From: Kiloniella spongiae
GTDB taxonomy: Bacteria; Pseudomonadota; Alphaproteobacteria; Kiloniellales; Kiloniellaceae
DNA length: 64,000 nucleotides
NCBI RefSeq assembly: GCF_001026905.1
Contig: NZ_LAQL01000007.1
Location: forward strand, 62,001 to 126,000
Direction: 5' to 3'
The notes beneath the pieces are model-generated. The model did no database searches and was not told the DNA's origin. It saw only the letters and a program-made list of their open reading frames with translations. The position numbers and the translations under genes are program-made. Shown here piece by piece: positions 1 through 9,663 of this stretch (position 1 is the first letter of the stretch; every line of letters starts with the position of its first letter).

Positions 1-1119
1 ATCAGGGTCAAGGCGCGTTGCTTGGAAAAAAGCTTCTTTGCTTGGAATGATTTCAACCGAGGGAAAACCGGCTTTATCAAGATGTCTGCGCAGTGCAGGC
101 AAAATATCATCCGTATTGGTTCCTACCACAAAGCGAAGTTGACAATGGGCGCTTGCATGGCCTGCAATGGCATTGACCGGCGCTTCGGGAACACCGCTTT
201 TCATGGCAAGAACTGCAAAGGAATTCCAGCCAAAGGCACGTTGTGCCGGATCCAATCCTTCTTCTCCCCAGTTCAAATTGATTTCCGGGCCTCCATCTAT
301 GGGCAGATCCTTCAAGATTTTTTTGATGTCGCTTGTCAGGCTTGTCGGTCGCCATTCGGGGATTTCAATCTGACCTCTGGCATCTGTGATTGTTGCTATG
401 GCGTGCGATAGTATTATCGCTGGATCCGCCAGCAACCCACCCCAGTTTCCTGAATGGTTAGCGCCTTCTCGTAAGTTTACAGAAAGATCAAAGTTAATGG
501 CACCACGTGTCCCCATGAACAGGGTCGGTGTATCAGGTTGAAGCCTTGGACCGTCAGATGCAATCAAGACATCTGCTTTTAATAGATCTTTGTGACATTC
601 AAAGAATTGGGCAAGGCCGGCTGACCCCGTCTCTTCCGACGTTTCTATGATGACTTTCAGGTTAAAGCCAAGAGATTCTCTTTCTTCTAGCAAACAAGAT
701 AGAGCTGCGAGATTGATAAGGTGCTGCCCTTTGTTGTCAGCAGTTCCCCGTCCATAGATTTTTTCGTCCCGGGTGACGACTTTGAACGGGTCCAGTCCTT
801 CCTGCCATTGATCCGTCTGCGCACGTATAACATCGCCGTGGCCATAGGTAAGTATCGTTGGTTGATCAGGGGATTCCTGTCGTTCTCCGACTAGAAAAGG
901 CCCCCCGGCAGGATCAGGGTTTTCGTATATGTTGCTCTTGATATCCAGTTTGTCCAAGAGTGGTGTTATTTCTTTGCTAAGATATCTGTAAAGTTCAGAT
1001 CGTTGATCTGGGTTCTGGCTTTCAGTTTCAACAGCAATTAGGCGTTCGAGTTCTGCGAGAAAATGGCCATTGTCAAAATAATCTTCTGCCCGCTTTATGG
1101 TTGCTTCACGTGTTGCCAT
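1..1119 (-). CDS. M20 family metallopeptidase, C-terminus beyond window
   Basis: This gene runs off the left edge; 373 codons are present with no stop. The translation shows the M20 zinc-peptidase pattern: YGHGDV near residue 92 (His ligand plus Asp), [10 protein letters not shown] near residue 122 (bridging Asp), and TSEETGSAG further on (catalytic Glu pair). M20 enzymes are cytoplasmic two-zinc hydrolases of dipeptides, acyl-amino acids or carbamoyl compounds; the exact substrate cannot be read here. Its ATG at 1119-1117 overlaps the stop codon of the upstream gamma-glutamyltransferase by one base (TAATG), so the two are almost certainly co-transcribed and translationally coupled. This suggests stepwise breakdown of gamma-glutamyl or small peptides. 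Acetylornithine deacetylase or succinyl-diaminopimelate desuccinylase are alternatives in the same fold, but the partner gene favours a peptidase. Confidence 0.85.
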   Translation of the reverse strand, partial: MATREATIKRAEDYFDNGHFLAELERLIAVETESQNPDQRSELYRYLSKEITPLLDKLDIKSNIYENPDPAGGPFLVGERQESPDQPTILTYGHGDVIRAQTDQWQEGLDPFKVVTRDEKIYGRGTADNKGQHLINLAALSCLLEERESLGFNLKVIIETSEETGSAGLAQFFECHKDLLKADVLIASDGPRLQPDTPTLFMGTRGAINFDLSVNLREGANHSGNWGGLLADPAIILSHAIATITDARGQIEIPEWRPTSLTSDIKKILKDLPIDGGPEINLNWGEEGLDPAQRAFGWNSFAVLAMKSGVPEAPVNAIAGHASAHCQLRFVVGTNTDDILPALRRHLDKAGFPSVEIIPSKEAFFQATRLDPD

Positions 1120-2726
1120 TATTTTGTATCTCTCTCTGCAACAGCATCGCCCCAGGGGGACATAACTTCTGTACATCCAGAGTTCACACCGTTTTCTCTG
1201 GAAACACCAGCCGGACAGGCAAAGGCGTAGGGAAATACGGTTCGCTTTGTTGTGGTGACGGTGTGTTTTTGGGATAGCTCAGAAATAATTTCGGGGGCGA
1301 GATCCTCATCAGCGATAATAACGTCACCACCGGAAACATCCATTCTGGGATGGTGGAAAGCGTCTTCGAGACTCATATTGTAATCTGTCATAAAAGAAGA
1401 GAGTTGCATAACGGCAGGCATGATTTTTCGCCCGCCCGAGGCACCAATCGCAAAACGTTGCAGACTCTGTTTATCTGTCCCTTGTTCTCTGATTACCTGC
1501 TCACCGATAACGGGACAGACATTCATCAAGCAGCGTTTGTTAGGTGCCAGAGAGTTCGGGTGCCCCTGTTCCGGATCAAACCACATGATGCCATTGTTCA
1601 TAAGCAATCCGGTGCTTGGTGAAATAACACGAGATCCAAAAAGAGAAAGAAGAGTTTGGGTCATGGAGACCATGTTGCCTTGTCGATCAACGATAGAAAA
1701 ATGTGTGGTACATGACGGGGCATGGGGCGCATCTTGATCCCCCATTGTTACAAGGCGTTTTTCGTATGCTTTGCTTAAGGCCTCGGCATAGGCGCCGAAG
1801 CTGTTCGCTGCCGGAGAACTGCCGGGGGTAAACATGTTTTCCATCTGGCACAAAGTATCCGCGAGCGTGGGCCCCGCTGTGAGTGTCGGTGTCGCAAAAA
1901 TACGGCTGTCTCTATATGGAATAGTCAGAGGATCTTCGAATTCAATAGCATAGGATGCAAGGTCATCCAGTGAGAGAAAACCACCTTTGTCTTGAATGTC
2001 TTTTACCATCAATGCGGCGATATCCCCCCGATAGAAATCTTCGGGACCTTGTTCCGCCAAATGAGTAAGTGTGTTGGCAAGCAAGGACTGGTCTATGCGC
2101 TTTTCAGACAAGGCTGTCCACCCCGCGATGGTTGGCCATTGCCTGTCTTCCAAAAATGTTGCCGCTGCATCAGGATCTTTGGATAGAGCTTGAGTGGCTG
2201 ATGCGATAATTAGGGCTGCATACCAATCAACGAGCAGTCCTGATTTTGCTTCTTTGATGGCTGGTTGTAGCAAATCTTTCCATGGCATCTTACCAAACGC
2301 GTTATGAGCTTTCCCCGCGCCAGCTACTGTGCCAGGAACTGCGATGGACAGAGGTCCTTGTACGTTAAGATCCCCCTTTACTGCTCGCCAAGGGAATAAG
2401 TCGGCAGCTTTTCCGTCTGCCGATAAAGGAAACGCATTGGGATCCAGAGACTTTGGTGATTTCATTCCATAGGTGAGGGCATAGGATTTTTGTTCAGCCT
2501 CGCGCCATATCATCATGGCACCGCCACCGGCCGGACCACTCATCCAAGGTTCGAGAACTCCCATTGCAAAGGAAACGGCTACGGCAGCATCCACAGCATC
2601 ACCGCCCTGCTCGAGAATGTCTGCACCTATTTCCGCGGCTTTTACATGCTGGGCAGCGACAATACCACCTTCTGATTTTGTGGCAGGTTTACGGACGGTT
2701 TGAGATCTGGAAAAGCTATGTGACAC
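1119..2726 (-). CDS. Gamma-glutamyltransferase family protein
   Basis: A 535-residue Ntn-hydrolase of the gamma-glutamyltranspeptidase family. Near the N-terminus is the family block [20 protein letters not shown], followed by a glycine-rich GPAGGG. The predicted autoprocessing site and nucleophile is the second Thr of CTTHFS at about residue 341, and GASGGRKI lies near residue 445. These enzymes self-cleave into two subunits and transfer or hydrolyse gamma-glutamyl groups from glutathione-like compounds. No signal peptide is visible: the N-terminus is polar ([13 protein letters not shown]), so it is probably cytoplasmic, unlike periplasmic E. coli Ggt. It precedes and is coupled to the M20 peptidase gene. 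The specific substrate is unknown. Confidence 0.88.
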   Translation of the reverse strand: MSHSFSRSQTVRKPATKSEGGIVAAQHVKAAEIGADILEQGGDAVDAAVAVSFAMGVLEPWMSGPAGGGAMMIWREAEQKSYALTYGMKSPKSLDPNAFPLSADGKAADLFPWRAVKGDLNVQGPLSIAVPGTVAGAGKAHNAFGKMPWKDLLQPAIKEAKSGLLVDWYAALIIASATQALSKDPDAAATFLEDRQWPTIAGWTALSEKRIDQSLLANTLTHLAEQGPEDFYRGDIAALMVKDIQDKGGFLSLDDLASYAIEFEDPLTIPYRDSRIFATPTLTAGPTLADTLCQMENMFTPGSSPAANSFGAYAEALSKAYEKRLVTMGDQDAPHAPSCTTHFSIVDRQGNMVSMTQTLLSLFGSRVISPSTGLLMNNGIMWFDPEQGHPNSLAPNKRCLMNVCPVIGEQVIREQGTDKQSLQRFAIGASGGRKIMPAVMQLSSFMTDYNMSLEDAFHHPRMDVSGGDVIIADEDLAPEIISELSQKHTVTTTKRTVFPYAFACPAGVSRENGVNSGCTEVMSPWGDAVAERDTK

Positions 2727-2976
2727 AGGGAGAACTCACTGTAATTTTTGAAAGGCAGGTATGATTGGAAAAGTTATTCTGGCGATCTTATGGTGTCAGG
2801 TCAAAGATTTGCTGAAACGCATTGTGGTATAATGATAGACAAAGAAACAAACGTCGGATTCTGAAAATTAACCATATATATTCATTCTGGTTATATGCTG
2901 GAAGAAATTCAGACGAAAAGTGTTTTGATCAACGATTAAGAACACAAACTGATTTATAACGGGGAAGGGGAGAAGA

Positions 2977-4653
2977 ATGATCGAGATCATATCGTTACTG
3001 GCAGCATCCGTAATAGCGGTTTTGTTGTTTAGTCGATTGGGTCTCGGGTCTGTTCTAGGGTATCTCGCTGCCGGTGCTTTCATTGGCCCTGCTGGTCTTG
3101 GCTTGGTGAATGATGCGGATTATATGCGTCATATCGGTGAATTCGGTGTTGTCTTCCTTCTCTTTTTAATCGGTATTGAAATTAAACCCCAACGCCTTTG
3201 GGTTTTGCGTAAGCTGGTATTTGGTCTTGGTGGGCTTCAGGTCACCGTTTCGGGTTTGATTATTGCTGCTCTTAGCTACTTTGCTTTTGGCATCGCGCGG
3301 GAAACGGCACTGGTTATCGGTTTTGGCCTGGCACTTTCTTCCACGGCTTTTGGCGTTCAAATTCTCGCTGATCAGCATCAAACGACCAGTCATTGGGGAC
3401 GAACCAGTTTTTCTATTCTTCTTTTTCAAGATCTTGCCGTCGTTCCCTTATTAATTCTTTTACCTCTGTTATCGTTTGGTGAGATGCGGTTTTCTGTTTC
3501 TATGGGATTTGCGCTTCTACAGTCGGTGGGCATTTTTATTTCGGTTCTTATTGCCGGGCGTTATGCGATCAATCCGATGTTGCATGCTATTGCACATAGT
3601 AAAAACAGCGATGTTTTTGTCGCAACCGCACTTTTGCTTGTACTTGGTTTCGCATGGATTATGGAGCTTGTCGGATTGTCTATGGCGATGGGTGCCTTTA
3701 TTGCCGGAGTTCTTCTTTCTGAATCAGAATACAAACAACAGATCGAAGCGGATGTTATGCCATTCCGCGGTCTATTGCTCGGGCTTTTTTTTATGAGCGT
3801 GGGCATGTCTTTTGTGCCGGAAACAGTTCTTGATAATTTGGAAACGGTTATTTTTGGTGCTGTTGCTCTTATTGCCGTCAAAGCCCTGGTTATCATTGTA
3901 CTGGCGAAGATCTGGAAAACGCCTTTAGCGATTGCTGTTAAGTGTGGGTTCTTACTCTCCCAGGCCGGAGAGTTCGGGTTTGTGCTCTTTACTCTTGGCG
4001 ATAGCTTGGGTCTGTTACCAGAAGACATGATGGAAACATTGATCGCTGTTATTGTTTTGAGCATGGTGACAACGCCAATGATGGTCAAGCTGGGGGAACT
4101 ACTTGCAGGATGGCTTAAATCCCCTGCATCCTCGGCGATGGAGGTTTCTGAACCTGTGCCGGAACGTCCAGTTGTTGTCGCTGGGTTTGGGCGTGTCGGT
4201 GAAGTGATCGCCGGAATGTTGCGTAAGGTTGAAGTGTCAACTGTGGCAATTGATATGGACGCCAAGAAAGTCGCTGAAGGACGCCGTCTTGGTTATAACG
4301 TGCTTTTTGGGGATGCCAGTCGTCCGGAAATTTTGAAGTCTGTCGGGGCAGGTCGAGCGCGTTTGGTTGTGATAACATTGGATAACTACAAAGCGGCCGA
4401 AGGAGTCGTGCGCACAATGAAGCGGCTCTATCCTGATGTACCGCTGCATGTACGGGTCAGAGACTGGCCGGATGCTGATCATTTTACGGAACTAGGCGCG
4501 TCCCATGCTATCCCTGAGACTGTGGAAGCGAGTTTGAGGTTAGGAGCGTCGGCTCTGGAAGCGGCAGGTGTTGGAGAAGAAGAGCGACGCACGCTGTTTG
4601 ATTATCTTCGAGAAGGAGATTACGAGAAACTTCGAGATTACCATAAACTCTAG
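2977..4653 (+). CDS. Kef-type monovalent cation:proton antiporter (CPA2) with TrkA-N domain
   Basis: A 558-residue integral inner-membrane protein. Residues 1 to about 385 form roughly twelve hydrophobic helices of the Na+/H+ exchanger (CPA2) fold. From about residue 398 a cytosolic RCK/TrkA-N nucleotide-binding domain starts with GFGRVG (dinucleotide loop), followed by an acidic strand end (AIDMD) and FGDASRPEIL. KefB/KefC proteins exchange K+ (or Na+) for protons and are gated by nucleotides or glutathione conjugates. The C-terminal tail is short and no KefF/KefG ancillary gene is adjacent. A strong ribosome site (GGGGAGAAG) precedes the ATG. The gene ends convergently with the next one, overlapping by four bases. 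Confidence 0.9.
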   Translation: MIEIISLLAASVIAVLLFSRLGLGSVLGYLAAGAFIGPAGLGLVNDADYMRHIGEFGVVFLLFLIGIEIKPQRLWVLRKLVFGLGGLQVTVSGLIIAALSYFAFGIARETALVIGFGLALSSTAFGVQILADQHQTTSHWGRTSFSILLFQDLAVVPLLILLPLLSFGEMRFSVSMGFALLQSVGIFISVLIAGRYAINPMLHAIAHSKNSDVFVATALLLVLGFAWIMELVGLSMAMGAFIAGVLLSESEYKQQIEADVMPFRGLLLGLFFMSVGMSFVPETVLDNLETVIFGAVALIAVKALVIIVLAKIWKTPLAIAVKCGFLLSQAGEFGFVLFTLGDSLGLLPEDMMETLIAVIVLSMVTTPMMVKLGELLAGWLKSPASSAMEVSEPVPERPVVVAGFGRVGEVIAGMLRKVEVSTVAIDMDAKKVAEGRRLGYNVLFGDASRPEILKSVGAGRARLVVITLDNYKAAEGVVRTMKRLYPDVPLHVRVRDWPDADHFTELGASHAIPETVEASLRLGASALEAAGVGEEERRTLFDYLREGDYEKLRDYHKL

Positions 4654-5468
4654 TGGTGCCAGTGAATGCCGTATTTATCGGCAATCCATTTGTATTTTGG
4701 GCTAGTGGTGACAGCGTAGATGATCTTTTCCAATGTTAAGGCAGAGATCGAGGCGTTTTTCCTTACAATACCAACAAAGTTATATTCTTGGTCGTAATTT
4801 TTAGAAATCACGATCCTATCTGCATTTTCTCTGTTTTCTCTTAGATATTTCTTGAGGAAAGTTTCAGTGACGACACCGATCTCTATACGGTTTGCCAAGA
4901 CTTGTTTTATGATTTGTTCCTGATTGGTGACCAAGTTTATGTCAAAGCGCTTATTTAGTTTCTGAGGGTCAGTTTCAAATTTTGCAAAACGGTAGTGATA
5001 ACCAAGGATGGCACCAATTTTCTTTGATGAAATATCTTGAAAGAAGTCTGTTTTTTTCTGTGTGCTATTCGAGCTGATATAACGCTCTCCTCCTTTTAGA
5101 TAGATATTGGTTGTCTCAACATTCTCAGAACTCCATCCCCAGTTCACATGATCGAACAGAGATACGTCATATAAGCCCTTCTGAAACATATCATGACGAC
5201 GGCGTGGGCTTGTTTCTACAGTTTCGAATTTATACTCAGACTGAACATCATTCATCGCTGATATCAGATCCAGCCCAAGGCCTATTCTGGGATGATTTTT
5301 TTCAACAATAAAAAAGGGAGGGAAATGATAAATGCTGGTTTTTATTACTTTGGGATTGGCTTGGGTTTCTGTTGTTGCGGCAAGAACCATGAAAATACCA
5401 AAGCAGAAAAAAAGAAGCTCTTTTCCCTTGCCTTTCCAGTATTTTAAAACGGGGTTCTTGGGGGGCAT
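4650..5468 (-). CDS. Orphan periplasmic solute-binding protein (SBP_bac_3-like)
   Basis: About 272 residues. A signal peptide with hydrophobic core LLFFCFGIFMVLAA ends near TETQA. The mature part begins VIKTSIYHFPPFFIVE and continues with a GLGLDLISAMN segment, the pattern of family 3 amino-acid-type binding proteins (TxxxPPF, then GxxxDL). A TTG start at 5477 is also open, but the ATG at 5468 is more likely. There is no ABC permease or ATPase nearby and no fused signalling domain, so it may serve a transporter encoded elsewhere or act in sensing. Remote similarity to lytic transglycosylase-associated binding domains cannot be excluded. It overlaps the antiporter gene tail by four bases, on the opposite strand. 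Confidence 0.75.
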   Translation of the reverse strand: MPPKNPVLKYWKGKGKELLFFCFGIFMVLAATTETQANPKVIKTSIYHFPPFFIVEKNHPRIGLGLDLISAMNDVQSEYKFETVETSPRRRHDMFQKGLYDVSLFDHVNWGWSSENVETTNIYLKGGERYISSNSTQKKTDFFQDISSKKIGAILGYHYRFAKFETDPQKLNKRFDINLVTNQEQIIKQVLANRIEIGVVTETFLKKYLRENRENADRIVISKNYDQEYNFVGIVRKNASISALTLEKIIYAVTTSPKYKWIADKYGIHWHH

Positions 5469-5579
5469 CGTTTGCAATATCCAAGTTGAAATATGTTAAT
5501 TATACTGTGAAATTTGAGAGGAAAGCTATCTTTTTTCGCTACGGCAAAAATCAGAGATATCTTTTGAGGAGAATGGTTT

Positions 5580-6068
5580 ATGAACAAGACTGTCTATGAT
5601 GATATTATTATCCGCTCAGCAGAACGGGATGATATGTCAAAAATTGTGAAGATGGCTGCAGAATTTGTGGACTATCTCTCCTCGTTGGGGGAACCACGGG
5701 CTAACTTTGATGCAGAAACCAATCTGGAAAAGCTCTTAAAACATGGCTTTGGAGCAAAGCCTCTCTTTTCTACACTTATAGCTGAGAATAACGGCGATGC
5801 TGTAGGATATGCGATTTATAGTTATGGATTTTGGGCAGATAGTTTTCAGGGAACTATTTTTATGACGGATCTATTTGTACGCCAAACTTGGCGTTCACAA
5901 GGTATTGGTCAAATAATGATAGAAGAGTTGCAACATATAGGCCGGAATAATGATTGTGAGTTGCTTATGTGGACGGTTTGGAATGATAATTCCCTAGCAC
6001 GTAAATTTTACGATAAACTGGGGGCGATCTCTTTAGATGATGAGATTTTTATGAAGCTGGATATTTAA
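5580..6068 (+). CDS. GNAT family N-acetyltransferase
   Basis: 162 residues, a single GNAT domain. The N-terminus IIIRSAERDDMSKIVKMA is the typical beta1-alpha1 opening. DLFVRQTWRSQGIGQIMIEEL is the acetyl-CoA motif A (R/Q-x-x-G-x-G/I), and the end WNDNSLARKFYDKLGA matches motif B. It resembles the diamine/spermidine acetyltransferase-like group in length and in the YGFWADSF...IFMTDLFV stretch, but the substrate cannot be assigned. GAGGAGA upstream of the ATG at 5580 is a good ribosome site. It is followed by a transposase remnant, so the gene lies at the edge of a disturbed locus. Confidence 0.85.
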   Translation: MNKTVYDDIIIRSAERDDMSKIVKMAAEFVDYLSSLGEPRANFDAETNLEKLLKHGFGAKPLFSTLIAENNGDAVGYAIYSYGFWADSFQGTIFMTDLFVRQTWRSQGIGQIMIEELQHIGRNNDCELLMWTVWNDNSLARKFYDKLGAISLDDEIFMKLDI

Positions 6069-6170
6069 CGGTTGGTTTTGTCACCATAATTTTCACGCAT
6101 AAAAATAATCCTAATCTACTATATAAAAAATGCTTAGGACTGTACCAGATAACACCAAATAGGTATTATT

Positions 6171-6380
6171 ATGGTGATGATGAGAAAGAGTCGTTTAAGT
6201 CAATGGAAATAAGCCCGTTTACAGGAATATTTTGTAGCGGGAACAACAGCGAGATGTGCTGTTTCTCTGGTTGGTGTAAATTTTAAAACATCAGCTTATT
6301 ACTATCGGCGCTTCCAAACATCTATTGCAGTTTCCCGTGTAAAGGCTACGACCTTTGTTCCCATGTCGATTGAGGATTGA
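6171..6380 (+). pseudogene. IS1595 (ISXO2)-type transposase N-terminal remnant
   Basis: Not an intact gene. Reading from ATG 6171 gives MVMMRKSRLSQWK, then an in-frame TAA at 6210-6212. Translation then continues in the same frame: ARLQEYFVAGTTARCAVSLV, GVNFKTSAYYYRRF, ending at TGA 6378-6380. That order (MRKSRLSxxK, then FVAGxTARxAAxLVGVNxxTxxYYxxRLR) is the N-terminal helix-turn-helix of IS1595/ISXO2-family transposases. The zinc-ribbon and DDE/DDEN catalytic parts are missing and no terminal repeats were found. It is a decayed relic between a GNAT gene and an AT-rich histidine kinase gene, marking past insertion at this locus. Confidence 0.75.
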
Positions 6381-6407
6381 ATTGATTTAGAAATTATCCA
6401 TAGGAAT

Positions 6408-8762
6408 TTAGGTTATTAATTTGATTAACTCGTTAATCTTAATTGGTTTAGATATATATTTGTTTGCCCCCATATCTAAGTATTTCTTTTCTGCGCCAGA
6501 CATGGCATCAGCTGTAATTACAAAAATAGGTATATCTTTGAATGGTTGGTCTGATGCTCTTATTATTTTGATAGCCTCGTCACCGTTCATAATGGGCATT
6601 TGGATATCCATTAATACGAGATCAAACGTTGTTTTCTCAAGGGCTTCAATTGCCTCTTGTCCATTGTTTGCAATGGTAACTCGTTTGTCCTGTTGTACGA
6701 GTATGTCTGTTAAAAGCCTTTGATTAATCGGGTTGTCTTCTGCAACAAGTATGTTGTTAAATATCTGTCCTGAAACGAGGGCCGATTTGCCGTTCAGTTG
6801 TTCTGAAGGTTGTGATGTAATCTTTTTCGTATTTTCATTTTCACTAATTTTGCGTAGCGGTAGCGTAATTGTGAAATCTGTACCAATATCAATTTGACTG
6901 TTGAGCTCAATCGTTCCGCCCATAAGATCAACAGTGCCTTTGGTAATTGATAAACCGATACCGACGCCTCCGTATTCTCGAATAGACGAGCTGTCGGCTT
7001 GATAGAACCGTTCAAATATTTTGCCTTGAATCTCGTTTGGAATGCCGCAACCTGTATCTTTTACACAAATTACGACGTTTTTATTTACGTACTCTGCAGT
7101 GATATCAATGTGACCGTCATCTGTGAATTTGACGGCATTAGATAGGATACTTACAAGAATTTGTTTGATCCTTAGGAAATCACCAATGTATCTACCGTCA
7201 TGTTCTTGTTTAATGATTATACGGTGTTTTAGTTTTTTTTCTTGTAATACGGGTTCAACGGTTGAAACAGCTTGTTCTATAACACTTTTTAAATTGAATG
7301 GTGCATTGTTAAGCTCCATGTTACCGCTCTCGATTTTCGAGAGGTCAAGCATGTCGCTAATAATAGATGATAAATTATTGCACGAAGATAAGATGATATC
7401 AGTATAGCTTTTTTGTTCATCGTCGAGCTGAGTTGTGTTTAACAGCTGTGCCATACCACAAATGCCGTTCATAGGTGTTCGTATTTCATGGCTCATATTT
7501 GCTAAAAATTCATCTTTTAATTTGTTTGAAGCTTCAGCACGGTTTTGTCTTATCCGAGCAACTTCCATTTCCTTACGAGCAATTTCAGCCTCTTGGAACA
7601 GTATTCTCTTTTCTTCTGTTTTTTCTTTTTCGATTAATTGTTTGTTTTTAATCATACTCTCTTTAAAAACTTGAACTGCCGCTGCCATTTGGCCAATTTC
7701 ATCTTTATGGCCTTGCCCGGGAATATCAATATTACAATTACCTGCCGCTAAAGTACCCATCGAATTTGTTATCTCTTGAACGGGACGTGTAATTCTACTT
7801 CCTATTGCCCATGCGCTTATCGTACCGACAATTAATCCTGTTACCGTAATAACCAGGGTTGACCACAAAGCGTAATCGCTTGCAATTGTCGCTTTTGGCC
7901 CAAGGATGTCTTGTTCCGATTTGATGCTCAGTTTCAAGTTTTCCATTTCAGTTGCGACACGCGGACCTATCTGATCTAAAATACCTGATATGATGCTATT
8001 ACGTTGAATAATAATATCATGAACTGCGATCAATGATGTGCGGTATTGCGATGCCAGTTGGCTTAAAGATGTGGTTATTGCTTGTTGAGTTGCATCTTGT
8101 GTATTGTTGGTTATTTGAGCAATATTTCTGCGCATTTGAAGCGATTCTGAAATCGCTCTGTCGTATTCATTTTGATCGTTTGTAACTAGAAATTTATACG
8201 CATAAAGGCGTAGTAATAATAAATTCCTCTGAATATCATTCATTCTGATCGCGGTTAAAATGTTCTTATTTTCAGAAGCATTTTCCATGATTGACGCCAG
8301 TTTTTGCTCTATTTGTGGGCCAATCACATCAAGGGAATTTATTACAAGTTTATTTCGTTTGTTTTGTAGATCAAGAACTTGTTCAAAAGCTAAAAGATAG
8401 GAACGTAAGTTTTGATCGGCACTGTCTACGATTGATAATCTTGATTTGTCCTGAATTAAATCATGGAATGTGCTATTAAGATCTAGTGCTTTATTAGCAC
8501 GTTCTCTTACTTGAGTAGCATTCTTACTTGATGCGTCAATAATGAAATTCTTTACTGCCAAGCGAGCTTCTAATAAATTGGCTTGAACTCTACCTGCCTG
8601 ATTGGTCTGTAAAGCAATAGAGCGGTATCGTTTAAAGTTTATATTGTCGTTGTTAACATTAATACTGCTAATAGTGCCTGTAATAAGTAGAAGAAAAAGT
8701 GTAATACCAAAACCACCAAAGACTTTCGTGGTAATATGGACGGATTTTAAAAAATCTAACAC
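6408..8762 (-). CDS. Hybrid sensor histidine kinase with HBM-like sensor, HAMP and receiver
   Basis: 784 residues. A first membrane helix (about 15-35) and a second (about 303-325) flank a long helical periplasmic region with two related arms, each containing a GPxIEQKL or GPRVATEM type segment. This resembles HBM/TorS-type four-helix sensors. HAMP follows (about 325-378) with a coiled segment, then HisKA with H-box NMSHEIRTPMNG (His about 424) and HATPase_c with N, G1 and G2 boxes (DTGCGIP, GVGIGLSI). A receiver domain at the end has phospho-acceptor Asp about 719 in LMDIQMP. There is no Hpt domain, so the relay partner lies elsewhere. The gene is visibly more AT-rich than its neighbours and sits beside an IS remnant. 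A perfect FNR-type box lies upstream. Confidence 0.92.
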   Translation of the reverse strand: MLDFLKSVHITTKVFGGFGITLFLLLITGTISSINVNNDNINFKRYRSIALQTNQAGRVQANLLEARLAVKNFIIDASSKNATQVRERANKALDLNSTFHDLIQDKSRLSIVDSADQNLRSYLLAFEQVLDLQNKRNKLVINSLDVIGPQIEQKLASIMENASENKNILTAIRMNDIQRNLLLLRLYAYKFLVTNDQNEYDRAISESLQMRRNIAQITNNTQDATQQAITTSLSQLASQYRTSLIAVHDIIIQRNSIISGILDQIGPRVATEMENLKLSIKSEQDILGPKATIASDYALWSTLVITVTGLIVGTISAWAIGSRITRPVQEITNSMGTLAAGNCNIDIPGQGHKDEIGQMAAAVQVFKESMIKNKQLIEKEKTEEKRILFQEAEIARKEMEVARIRQNRAEASNKLKDEFLANMSHEIRTPMNGICGMAQLLNTTQLDDEQKSYTDIILSSCNNLSSIISDMLDLSKIESGNMELNNAPFNLKSVIEQAVSTVEPVLQEKKLKHRIIIKQEHDGRYIGDFLRIKQILVSILSNAVKFTDDGHIDITAEYVNKNVVICVKDTGCGIPNEIQGKIFERFYQADSSSIREYGGVGIGLSITKGTVDLMGGTIELNSQIDIGTDFTITLPLRKISENENTKKITSQPSEQLNGKSALVSGQIFNNILVAEDNPINQRLLTDILVQQDKRVTIANNGQEAIEALEKTTFDLVLMDIQMPIMNGDEAIKIIRASDQPFKDIPIFVITADAMSGAEKKYLDMGANKYISKPIKINELIKLIT

Positions 8763-8851
8763 TCTTTTCCCTCACGTTTAAATCTTTATAAATTGTAATG
8801 CTCAATTTATTTGATGGGGTTTTTGTTTTTGATATAAAAGTTTTAAAACAT

Positions 8852-8862
8852 AGTATAATTAC
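8852..8862 (-). promoter_or_regulatory. Candidate -10 region of histidine kinase promoter
   Basis: Read on the minus strand, TAATTATACT-like sequence lies about 35 bases downstream of the FNR-type box. The predicted transcription start then falls near 8845-8850, placing the box centre at about -41 to -45, the geometry of an FNR-activated class II promoter. This is inference from spacing only. Confidence 0.4.
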
Positions 8863-8883
8863 AAAAACTGATGGGTATTTGAA

Positions 8884-8897
8884 TTGATTTAAATCAA
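8884..8897. promoter_or_regulatory. FNR/FixK-type operator
   Basis: TTGATTTAAATCAA is a perfect TTGAT-N4-ATCAA palindrome, the consensus for FNR-family regulators (Fnr, FnrL, Anr, FixK). It lies 122 bases upstream of the start of the hybrid histidine kinase and is the only strong palindrome in this AT-rich gap. The gap 8763-9122 otherwise shows no gene. Confidence 0.6.
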
Positions 8898-9122
8898 TTA
8901 TATGTGTTTTGAGAGAATTATTCCTGCTCTTAATTTCCTCATCTTGATCGAAGTCTCCAAGCTCAAATTATAGATATAATTTTGCAACAAAGGTATTTGT
9001 TGCACTGACTCTTCAATTCTGACTTAGTGCGAATACAGCTCTAGAAAATCTAAGATGTTGATTTTAATGATAATAGATTTACCGGATATCTCTGGTGAAA
9101 TAATACATATCTGTTGAAAGGA

Positions 9123-9539
9123 TCAGTGTTTCACTTTACCTCGGCCCTTTTTAATCTCACCGCGTTGTTTCTTTTTATCCGTCCGTTTGGTTTTCGCTGA
9201 TTTTGAAGGTTTGGTTGGTCGGCGAGATTTTTGTTGTATTGTGGCTTTTTTGATTAAATCTGTAAGTCTGTCACGCGCATCCTGACGGTTTCGTTCCTGG
9301 GTACGATAGCTGTTTGCCGTAATAAGTATTTCGCCATCTTGTGTCATCAGGTGGCTGGCAATGCTCTTTAAGCGATTGAAGACAAAAACAGAAATAGCGG
9401 CGCTGGTTTTTGCGTTAAATCGTAATTGTACAGCAGTGGATACTTTGTTCACATTCTGCCCGCCAGAGCCTGAGGCTCTGATGAACGTTTCTTCGAGCTC
9501 TTCCGGGGCAATTTGTATAGTATTGGTAATTTTTAACAT
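9123..9539 (-). CDS. arfB: Alternative ribosome-rescue factor ArfB (peptidyl-tRNA hydrolase)
   Basis: 138 residues, the usual ArfB/YaeJ length. The GGQ catalytic motif at residues 26-28 sits in RASGSGGQNVNKVSTAVQ, the class I release-factor signature. The C-terminal third (from about residue 100) is a Lys/Arg-rich tail that in ArfB enters the empty mRNA channel of stalled ribosomes. The protein hydrolyses peptidyl-tRNA on ribosomes stalled at mRNA ends without needing a stop codon. No codon-recognition domain is present, which excludes prfA/prfB. It is a stand-alone gene in a minus-strand run. Confidence 0.93.
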   Translation of the reverse strand: MLKITNTIQIAPEELEETFIRASGSGGQNVNKVSTAVQLRFNAKTSAAISVFVFNRLKSIASHLMTQDGEILITANSYRTQERNRQDARDRLTDLIKKATIQQKSRRPTKPSKSAKTKRTDKKKQRGEIKKGRGKVKH

Positions 9540-9663
9540 GATACTGCCTGCTATTGCCTGCGGAAAGCCCGTGTGATTTCACTAGAGCTGGTTGGCCCCG
9601 TCTATTGCGTTGATTTTAGGTATTTGTTCTATCAATCTAATATTTTCATGGGTAAGGTATCTT

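Noticed and set aside
3561-4265. 234-codon open frame on the minus strand inside the Kef antiporter gene
   Set aside because: Serine/threonine/isoleucine-rich shadow of a clearly coding plus-strand gene; no family motifs and no ribosome site.
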